From Candidatus Latescibacterota bacterium (GTDB lineage: Bacteria > Latescibacterota > UBA2968 > UBA8231): a stretch of 9,831 nt of DNA. The position numbers and the translations under genes are program-made. Each line of letters starts with the position of its first letter. Within the stretch, counting starts at the first letter, position 1. The stretch spans positions 1 to 9,831 of the forward strand of contig DPVW01000362.1 of the NCBI GenBank assembly GCA_003529325.1, given 5' to 3'. This document shows positions 1 to 5,475 of the stretch, in pieces. The notes below the pieces were generated by a model. That model was not told the origin of the DNA. It ran no database searches and saw only the letters and a list, made by a program, of their open reading frames with translations.

Positions 1-985
1 AGACGGCCTCAGTCACTACCGTCTCGGTACCGATTTCGGTGACGATATGATGGATCTGAGGCGAGTCGTCTCGACCGCTGCGGAGCTCGATTTCCACCCG
101 TACATCTGCGTTGGGATCCAGTTCCGGCTCCAGGCCAAACCCGGAACTGCGATAGACCTCAAAGTCATAGTGCAGCCGCCCAAAGTTTACCGGTTCGCCC
201 ATGTCAAACAGCTGTGATACCCAGCGTGTTTCCGGCACGAAGCCCTCGCCGAAAAACTTGACTTCGGCAATAAATCCCGTGACGGGGAATCGAAGACGAA
301 TGAAGCGGAGGAAATCGGTGTCGAACCGCACGTCCGCGATCCGTTGGGAATGGTTGGGATTGCTGCCGACGATAGTGTCAAAGTCCTTGGCGGCGCTCTG
401 CCGCAAGAACTCACCCTCATTCACGGAAGCAGAGACGATGTAGTGTCGTGGATACTGGTCTTTGTACAGTTGTCCCTGTGAGCCTTCGGAGAAGGCGTTT
501 TCGAAGGTCCCCACACCGGCGCCGGTCGTCGTACCCTTCTCGGGTGGAAAGAACACGACCCGGTTGATCGGCAGCAACAGTCCCAGGTCGAAGCTGTAAC
601 CGGTCACCTCGGCGATGTCTGTCGGTTGATCGTCGTCGCCGTCGATGGTCAGGATCTGCCCCCGCGATCCGTACACCCAGGGCTGCTTGTCCTCTACCGT
701 GGGCGGGGCGCCGAAAGATCTCTCCCATCTGTGGCCAAAGATGGTCGTGTACGCACCGCTCTTCGCGACTGGCCCTACGGCGATGTTGACAGCGGGATCG
801 AGTTCAAAAGGTTGCAGGCTTCCTGTCGCCGACGAATCGAGGCCAACGCTTTCGCTTGCCGACTCGCGCCAATCCAAGCCGTTCTGTCCGATCGTGAGCT
901 GCGAAACCTGCGCCGTCAACACACAGGGAAGGACCACCAAGCTGAACAGCGTACCGATGATGACTGAGCGTTGTCGCCTGCGCAC
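1..985 (-). CDS. Secreted discoidin-like protein, N-terminal part (cut by left edge)
   Basis: The frame is open from a GTG at 985 to the left edge (328 codons, no stop). The start is supported by GGAGAA five bases upstream and by a classic signal peptide: MRRRQR n-region, hydrophobic core (VIIGTLFSLVVLPCVL), then a TAQ cleavage-like site near residue 26. The mature part closely matches the first ~310 residues of the protein encoded at 7808-9793, with shared blocks such as LDWRES, SLQPFE-DP-VNIAVGP, VEDK-PWVYGS, NRVVFFPPE, GFIAEV-F-GEGF and QLFDMGEPVNFGRL. The NRVVFFPPE to GEGF stretch has the strand pattern of an F5/8 type C (discoidin) fold; that fold call is inference. Export to the periplasm or surface is likely. 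By analogy with the paralogue, the missing 3' part should hold Ig-like and FlgD-type modules. Binding target unknown. Confidence 0.9.
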   Translation of the reverse strand, partial: MRRRQRSVIIGTLFSLVVLPCVLTAQVSQLTIGQNGLDWRESASESVGLDSSATGSLQPFELDPAVNIAVGPVAKSGAYTTIFGHRWERSFGAPPTVEDKQPWVYGSRGQILTIDGDDDQPTDIAEVTGYSFDLGLLLPINRVVFFPPEKGTTTGAGVGTFENAFSEGSQGQLYKDQYPRHYIVSASVNEGEFLRQSAAKDFDTIVGSNPNHSQRIADVRFDTDFLRFIRLRFPVTGFIAEVKFFGEGFVPETRWVSQLFDMGEPVNFGRLHYDFEVYRSSGFGLEPELDPNADVRVEIELRSGRDDSPQIHHIVTEIGTETVVTEAV

Positions 986-990
986 GCCAG

Positions 991-996
991 TTCTCC
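991..996 (-). promoter_or_regulatory. Ribosome binding site fixing the GTG start at 985
   Basis: GGAGAA lies five bases before the GTG start codon. No ATG in this frame would keep the signal peptide whole, so this site decides the start. Confidence 0.75.
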
Positions 997-1015
997 GGGA
1001 TCTGGGTAGGCGGTC

Positions 1016-1741
1016 ATGGAATGCGCGTTTCTCAGAAGGCCGAGATCAGGGTCGACTGCCACGCGCCTGACAGAAGTTTACTCAATGCGCGAGGGTGGCC
1101 ACAAGCGAATTCTGCCGGGAGATGATCGAAGGGACGATGCGATCGACGTCCTGCAGCGTCTGAGGGACACTCCTGACGCGGCGGGCGCTTCACACCCCAT
1201 GGTCCACTACCACTTGGGGTACTACCGGCATCTCCAGGGGAAAGACGACCTGGCACGGGATCACTACCATCACGCCCGGTCCCTGCCATCGGCCTATAGC
1301 TTTCCCTTCCGGCCACAATCGATCGCGGTTCTCGAACACGCGTCTACGCTCGATCCCGACGACGCCATGTCGCACTACTACCTTGGCAACCTGGTATTCG
1401 ACGGCCAACCCGAGCGCGGCAAGGCGGAATGGGAAACTGCGCGACAGATGGACGACGGCATTGCTCTCGTGCACCGGAACCTGGCGCTGGCCTACGAGGC
1501 CGTCATCGCACGGCGCACGGATGCGCTGACGCGCAAGGTGCTGGTGAACGTGCAGGGCGGGGCCTACACTGAGGCCGCCGCCCGGCGCGAGTTCAACCAG
1601 GGACTCGTGTCGCTGGCGCAAGGGGACACCGCCGCTGCGCAGCAGCATTTCCGTGAGGCCCTCAAGCACGACCCAAACCACTACTGGGCACGGGCGCATG
1701 TGGAGGGCAAGACCGACGAGCTCTACGCGGGGCTGCGATGA
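1016..1741 (+). CDS. TPR-repeat protein, probably a truncated remnant of a larger protein
   Basis: This 241-residue ORF carries tetratricopeptide-like helices: about 61-94 (HPMVHYHLGYY to ARSLP), 98-147 (IAVLEHASTLDPDDAMSHYYLGNL, then ERGKAEWETARQMD) and 190-223 (FNQGLVSLAQGDTAAAQQHFREALKHDPN). The blocks HYHLGYY, YSFPFR, HYYLGNL and VHRNLALAY recall the TPR region of large DUF5107-type proteins of roughly 1000 residues, whose N-terminal domain is absent here. This family match is from memory of motifs. After LALAYEAV the text jumps to a different TPR-like segment, suggesting an internal deletion or fusion. No signal peptide is visible. The first ~35 residues look non-homologous, and the start could be ATG 1016 (AGG five bases upstream) or ATG 1085. 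It is divergent from the secreted gene at 985 and followed by a symporter relic, so it may be non-functional. Confidence 0.5.
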   Translation: MECAFLRRPRSGSTATRLTEVYSMREGGHKRILPGDDRRDDAIDVLQRLRDTPDAAGASHPMVHYHLGYYRHLQGKDDLARDHYHHARSLPSAYSFPFRPQSIAVLEHASTLDPDDAMSHYYLGNLVFDGQPERGKAEWETARQMDDGIALVHRNLALAYEAVIARRTDALTRKVLVNVQGGAYTEAAARREFNQGLVSLAQGDTAAAQQHFREALKHDPNHYWARAHVEGKTDELYAGLR

Positions 1742-1911
1742 CGGGCAGCGCAGCGTCTTCCTCTTTCGCCCGCAGGCAGGCAACTTACACCAGGAAGCTG
1801 ACACACATTGCTGACGTGATCACCGGGCAGAGAGTGAGAGAGACCATGCCCATAGCCGCACCATACGGTCTACGCGCGCGGACTGGAGCCTTTCGACGAA
1901 GATCAAGTGGA

Positions 1912-2339
1912 GCCGGTCGCCGGCTCACGTGGTGGCTGATCGGCACCTCGCTGATCGCCTCGAACATCTCGACGGAGCACTTCGTCGGCATGGCCGGCTT
2001 CGGCGCCTCGGGCCTGGCGGTGGCGAGCTACGAGTGGATCGCCGCCATCACCCTAGTCTTGGTGGCCTATCTGCTGCTGCCCCTGTTCCTGCGCTCCGGC
2101 ATCTACACGATGCCGCAGTTCCTCGAGTACCGCTACAGCGTCTAGTCACGGGGCATCATGGCCGTATCGATGCTGGTCATGTACATCGTCGTCGCCCTGC
2201 CCGCCAGCCTCTACTCCGGCGCCGTCACCTGCGGGTGATGTTCGACCTGAACCTGACACACGCGGTGTGGCTGATCGGCTTCACCGCCGGCGCATACACG
2301 ATCTACGGTGGCTTGAAGGCGGTGGTCTGGTCCGACCTG
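1912..2339 (+). pseudogene. Sodium:solute symporter (SSS family) relic
   Basis: The translation from 1912 is strongly typical of SSS transporters such as sodium/sugar cotransporters: AGRRLTWWLIGTSLIASNIS, TEHFVGMAGFGASGLAVASYEW, LLLPLFLRSGIYTMPQFLEYRYS. The frame meets TAG at 2143-2145 but homology continues unbroken after it (SRGIMAVSMLVMYIVVALPASLYSGAVT). At about 2227-2231 one base appears lost (ACCTG where ACCCTG would keep frame). In the shifted frame the protein resumes as LRVMFDLNLTHAV, then AGAYTIYGGLKAVVWSDL, up to 2339. The N-terminal helix before AGRRL and roughly three quarters of the family's ~500-600 residues are missing, with no homology beyond 2340. It is therefore an internal piece covering perhaps four membrane helices, clearly broken. 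The intact parent would have imported a sugar or carboxylate with sodium, fitting the neighbouring sugar-acid-type enzyme. Confidence 0.87.
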
Positions 2340-2363
2340 ACGAGCAGCCCCGTTCAGAACAGG

Positions 2364-2383
2364 CGGATGCGCGTCTGCATCTG
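2364..2383 (-). terminator. Weak hairpin just after the DUF362 gene
   Basis: CGGATGC and GCATCTG can pair (seven pairs, one a G-T wobble) around a six-base loop, starting seven bases past the stop codon at 2390. No T-run follows on the minus strand, so this is a weak terminator candidate or only a 3'-end stabilising hairpin. Confidence 0.22.
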
Positions 2384-2389
2384 TGTTCC

Positions 2390-3637
2390 TCAGGCGCGCA
2401 GACGTTCTCCGTCGAAGCGTTCCAGACCACGCTCGTAGACGGAGAAGTGTTCGTCCTCCGCTTCGTCCGGGTCGACATACTTGAGATACATGGCCTGGTC
2501 CGGTGCGTCGCCCGAAAGTTTGCGGCGGCTCCGCTTCAAGTCGCTCACCGGGTCGTGCCAGCGTACCTCTCCCTGCTGCAGCAACACGTACTGACCGGCA
2601 TACTTGCCGACGAGTTCCTCGCGGTGATCGCGGTAAAACAGACCCTGTTCACACGTCGTGCGCTGCCAGCTGTGTACCGTCTCCATGGAATCGGTGAGGT
2701 TGGCGTGGAACTTGCCAACCGGTGCCTCGACCTCTGACGTAAAATCGATCTCGGTGAGATCGACGGTACCAAAACCGCCTTCGGCGGCCACCTTCAGCGC
2801 GTTCCGGTCCCGATGAAAGGGTGGAGTCAACCAGTCGCTCATCGGATCGTGCCCCATCAGATGGGCGCCACATGCGTCGGTGGCGATGGTGTGATCGCCG
2901 GCGATGAGGGTATTGGCTTCGACGGGCGGGCCCTCCTCCTTGCCATCACCCCATTCCTGGCCGGCCTGACCCACCAGACCGTCAATGATGTTCAGCGCCG
3001 GATGGAAGATCCGACCCAGGTCCGCAAGCATGTATGGCATGCGCACCAGATGATGGAAGTACGTGCGCGTGTGGCCCCGTGGCTCACCCGGCATGAGTCC
3101 GAAGAGATTCTTGAGGCTCATCGTGATACCCATGAAGGCATGGTTCTTCATGGTCGCCAGCGACACGAATTCATCGACTTCAACGGCGGATTCCGGCAGC
3201 ACGTACCGAGAGAACATCTGTCCCCCGCCAGGCACCGGAACCACCTTCGTTGGCGCCTGATTGCCGATCACGTATTCCACGTCGAAGTCACGCAAGACGC
3301 CGATGGCGGTGGCCGTCTCCAGTGGATCGGTGCCCATGTACATCTCATAGAAGCTGACGTCGGTACAGACGATTTCAGCCGTGGTTCGTTCGCGCAGCAA
3401 CCGGAGTGTAGCGCGCACGACCTTCTCGCACACCAACTGTTGCAGCAGTCCCTTGTGGAACACCCAGCGATCCACCGGCTTGTCCTGGTTGATCTTGATG
3501 CCGATACGCTTCGCCTTGCCCAGACGCTCCCAGGCCTCTGTCAGTGGCTCGGTGGCGCGCACCAGGGCCTCGTACACCTCCTGCTCGTCAGCATCATGGT
3601 GACAGGCCGTGGCGCGAACCTTGTAGTCTTTCTTCAT
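2390..3637 (-). CDS. DUF362 domain protein with DUF5678-like C-terminal tail
   Basis: A protein of 415 residues. The DUF362 core is seen in KAKRIGIKIN (41-50), the hallmark ATMKNHAFMGITMSLKNLFGLMPG region (161-184), NIIDGLVGQAGQEWGDG (216-232) and NTLIAGDHTIATDACGAHLMGHDP (242-265). DUF362 proteins are poorly characterised; some carry ferredoxin-like clusters, but no CxxCxxC pattern is present, only scattered cysteines (12, 70, 91, 256, 329). There is no signal peptide, so it is probably cytoplasmic. Residues about 333-362 (LFYRDHREELVGKYAGQYVLLQQGEVRWHD) look like a DUF5678-type small module fused at the end. The ATG at 3637 is chosen because GGAG lies nine bases upstream. A TTG at 3715 in the same frame would overlap the preceding gene and add 26 non-homologous residues. 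The gap to the enolase-family gene is 74 bases, so co-transcription is likely. Function unknown. Confidence 0.94.
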   Translation of the reverse strand: MKKDYKVRATACHHDADEQEVYEALVRATEPLTEAWERLGKAKRIGIKINQDKPVDRWVFHKGLLQQLVCEKVVRATLRLLRERTTAEIVCTDVSFYEMYMGTDPLETATAIGVLRDFDVEYVIGNQAPTKVVPVPGGGQMFSRYVLPESAVEVDEFVSLATMKNHAFMGITMSLKNLFGLMPGEPRGHTRTYFHHLVRMPYMLADLGRIFHPALNIIDGLVGQAGQEWGDGKEEGPPVEANTLIAGDHTIATDACGAHLMGHDPMSDWLTPPFHRDRNALKVAAEGGFGTVDLTEIDFTSEVEAPVGKFHANLTDSMETVHSWQRTTCEQGLFYRDHREELVGKYAGQYVLLQQGEVRWHDPVSDLKRSRRKLSGDAPDQAMYLKYVDPDEAEDEHFSVYERGLERFDGERLRA

Positions 3638-3646
3638 CTCTTGTGT

Positions 3647-3650
3647 CTCC
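3647..3650 (-). promoter_or_regulatory. Ribosome binding site of the DUF362 gene
   Basis: GGAG nine bases before ATG 3637 supports this start over the upstream in-frame TTG at 3715. Confidence 0.55.
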
Positions 3651-3711
3651 AGATCGCTGGCAACTGGTTTCGTGCAACCGAAGATAGTGTCCACTTCGGG
3701 TGGGTGCCCTG

Positions 3712-4899
3712 TCAACGAGCCCCCGGGTAATCGACGGGTGGATGCTTGAGCAATTCTGCCTCGATCAGGTCGGAGCCCAACCCCGGGCGCTGCGGCAATT
3801 GCAGATGCCCATCGACGATCTCGAAGGGGTGGGTCATGAGGTCATCCCGCCACGGGGCGTCGTCCACATCAAATTCCTGGATGTAGAAATTGGGCAACGT
3901 CGCACAGACGTTGGCCGACACCAGCGTGTTGATCGGGCTGTGACAGTTGTGCGGCGAGATGAGTGTGTCGTAGGCATGGGCGAAGTCGCAGATCTTCTTG
4001 CCCATGGTGATACCATTCCACGCCAGATCCGGCATGATGACGTCCTGTGCGTGGCGCTCGAGAAATGGCTTGTATCCGTGCACGCCATACAGACTCTCTC
4101 CGGTGCAGATCGGCGTCGTCGTCGACGAACGGATCATCTGCAGCGCATCCGCATCGAGGGTTTCCGTCTCGAGCCACATCAGGTCGTACGGCTCCAGCGC
4201 CCGGGCAAGCTTGATGGCGCCTCCCAGCTTGAAGGTGAAGGCCACATCGAGGGCGATGCCAACGTCCGGCCCGAGAGCCTCCCGGAATGTGCCGACGACG
4301 GCATCGGCGCAGCGCAGCACCTCGGATGGCGCATCCCCGACATGGGCGGAGAAGGCATTGCGCAAATATTGCGTGTCGGGGCGATCCTCCAGCTCGATCA
4401 GATTCGTCTTGATCGCTGTGTAGCCCTGTTCCAGGACCACCGACGCCAGCCGCTTCAGATCGTCGGTCTTTCGTACGGGACTCAGCCCCAGTCTCTCGGC
4501 GGCACGTTGGCGTGGCGCCGAGCCACAGTGCGACCAGTACAGGCGCAGCTCGTCGCGCATTTTCCCACCCAGAAGTTGCCACACAGGCGCGCCCAGTACC
4601 TTGCCGCGGATGTCCCACAGGGCGGAGTCGATCCCCGACATGGCCTTCCAGGCGATGCCACCAATGTGGCGCGCCGAAGCCGCCGACAGGTCCCACCAGA
4701 TGGCCTCCACCGCCATCGGATCACGACCCACCACCCATTCCGCATAACGCTCGACGGTTGCCGTCACGGGGCCGGGTGATCCCCAGTCGGTGCAGTCCCC
4801 CCAGCCGACGAGACCCGCCTCGCTGGTCTCGATCTTGACGAAGGTCCAGGGGCGAAAGCCGCCATCCACGATGAACGTCTTGATCGCCGTGATTCTCAT
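3712..4899 (-). CDS. Mandelate racemase/muconate lactonizing family enzyme (sugar-acid dehydratase-like)
   Basis: A 395-residue enolase-superfamily enzyme of normal family length. The N-terminal capping domain runs from MRITAIKTFIVDGG through FVKIETSEAGLVGWGDC (20-36). The barrel begins near SGIDSALWDIRGKVLGAPVWQLLGG (88-112). Expected catalytic sites are visible: K164 in AIKTN, metal ligands D218 (IALDVA), E244 (WLETET) and E268 (CTGESL), and the D-H dyad D291 (MPDLAWNG) and H317 (ISPHNCH). The dyad and ligand layout resembles galactonate-dehydratase-type members of the mandelate racemase subgroup, which abstract a proton next to a carboxylate and eliminate water. The actual substrate cannot be read from sequence. 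The second-strand motif is K-T-N rather than K-x-K, and E-T-E replaces the common E-E-P. AGGAG five bases before ATG 4899 gives a clear start. It heads a probable unit with the DUF362 gene; an inverted repeat lies 76-102 bases upstream. Confidence 0.96.
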   Translation of the reverse strand: MRITAIKTFIVDGGFRPWTFVKIETSEAGLVGWGDCTDWGSPGPVTATVERYAEWVVGRDPMAVEAIWWDLSAASARHIGGIAWKAMSGIDSALWDIRGKVLGAPVWQLLGGKMRDELRLYWSHCGSAPRQRAAERLGLSPVRKTDDLKRLASVVLEQGYTAIKTNLIELEDRPDTQYLRNAFSAHVGDAPSEVLRCADAVVGTFREALGPDVGIALDVAFTFKLGGAIKLARALEPYDLMWLETETLDADALQMIRSSTTTPICTGESLYGVHGYKPFLERHAQDVIMPDLAWNGITMGKKICDFAHAYDTLISPHNCHSPINTLVSANVCATLPNFYIQEFDVDDAPWRDDLMTHPFEIVDGHLQLPQRPGLGSDLIEAELLKHPPVDYPGAR

Positions 4900-4974
4900 A
4901 CCATCTCCTGAACAGGGATTTTGCTCATGGTTCGCTCGACCTCTTACGTTTTAGAGCCTGCAGTAAAAAGACCA

Positions 4975-5001
4975 CTATACGGAGGGACGATCCTTGTATA
5001 G
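4975..5001. promoter_or_regulatory. Inverted repeat, candidate operator of the enolase-family gene
   Basis: CTATAC (4975-4980) and GTATAG (4996-5001) form a perfect six-base inverted repeat separated by 15 bases, with a smaller GGA/TCC pairing inside on the minus strand. It lies 76-102 bases upstream of ATG 4899, where a regulator of a sugar-acid gene could bind. The arms also resemble -10 boxes. No regulator gene is present in the window, so this is a candidate only. Confidence 0.3.
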
Positions 5002-5105
5002 CCTGAACCCTTGCCATTCACTGTCGGCCTGTGCACTGATGCTACTGGCTGCCTGGCTCCGCCTGTGGCACCCAACCCCGAATGGAGATTCCACGGACAT
5101 GATGC

Positions 5106-5266
5106 GGGCAGTACGAAGTCGACTCCTCTGAGCCAAATCGATCGCGAGATCGCGGCACGTCCCTAAGGCCCGGTGCCGTGGCAAGGGCCGTACCCGTCTA
5201 CGCCGGCATCCGTCTCCACCTTGATCAGGGTAGCGCCGCTCTGAGGTTGGAGGGCCGTGATGGCGT
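5106..5266 (-). pseudogene. N-terminal fragment of a second mandelate racemase-family gene
   Basis: Read on the minus strand from about 5266, one frame gives AITALQPQSGATLIKVETDAG, then VDGYGPCHGTGP, then TAG at 5165-5163, then GRAAIS and RGVD. The LIKVETDAGV-GYG pattern is the second and third strand of the capping domain in the mandelate racemase/muconate lactonizing family (compare FVKIETSEAGLVGWG in the intact neighbour). No start codon or barrel domain is left, so it is a dead remnant. A nearby ATG at 5317 with GGAGAG six bases upstream reads in a different frame and stops at 5225 after 30 codons; it may be the old start separated from the body by a frameshift. It differs from the intact neighbour, so it is a second family member, not a duplicate. 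Confidence 0.52.
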
Positions 5267-5427
5267 GATCTGGACTTGACCGGCCGAACTGCTGAACCTG
5301 GGCGAAGCGTCGTTCATACGAGTCTCTCCAACGTGGCGGCAAGAATTGCAGATGTGGTCTGAGTCAAGCCGCAGCCGTGTTCTGTTGACATGGTCAAGAG
5401 TCCACCCCGACGAGGAGAGATACAACA

Positions 5428-5443
5428 CAGGGCGGGACGCCTG
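5428..5443 (-). terminator. Possible terminator hairpin after the 766-residue gene
   Basis: On the minus strand CAGGCG and CGCCCTG pair around a three-base loop with one bulged base, 33 bases past the stop codon at 5476. A moderately T-rich but broken stretch follows (TGTTGTATCTCT). It is a weak candidate for ending the two-gene secreted-protein operon. Confidence 0.27.
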
Positions 5444-5475
5444 GGAGATTTTAGTGAGCGGACGTAGCGCAGCGC

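Larger units (their letters stand above)
4900..5475. other. Gene-free stretch with relic and candidate control sites
   Basis: This 576-base gap holds no intact gene. From right to left it contains a hairpin behind the 5476-7776 gene, a decayed enolase-family fragment (about 5106-5266) and an inverted repeat at 4975-5001, then AT-richer DNA leading to the ribosome binding site of the gene starting at 4899. I see no tRNA, CRISPR or insertion-sequence ends in it, and no convincing -35/-10 pair. Confidence 0.6.

Noticed and set aside
1738..1911. Open frame from ATG 1738, overlapping the TPR stop as ATGA, leading into the symporter
   Set aside because: The first 58 codons resemble no symporter N-terminus or other protein; homology begins only at 1912, so this looks like junction DNA read through by chance.
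2143..2145. Idea that TAG is read as an amino acid, since it interrupts both the symporter (2143) and the enolase-family fragment (5163)
   Set aside because: Both genes also show frameshift or truncation, and the 766-residue secreted gene ends normally at TAG, so simple decay explains the stops.
3638..3715. Extension of the DUF362 gene to a TTG start at 3715
   Set aside because: It would overlap the preceding gene's stop and add 26 residues without homology, while ATG 3637 has its own GGAG.
2813..3730. A 305-codon open frame on the plus strand, opposite the DUF362 gene
   Set aside because: Same reasoning: the minus strand carries the DUF362 hallmark motifs, the plus frame carries none.
3700..4779. 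A 359-codon open frame on the plus strand, opposite the enolase-family gene
   Set aside because: The opposite strand encodes a full-length enolase-superfamily enzyme with catalytic residues; this frame has no family features.
4975..5184. A 69-codon minus-strand ORF
   Set aside because: It starts at GTG without a ribosome site, overlaps the enolase-family relic and has no recognisable domain.
5225..5317. A 30-codon ORF with GGAGAG six bases before its ATG
   Set aside because: It overlaps the enolase-family fragment in another frame and has no features of its own; more likely the leftover start of that dead gene than a small protein.
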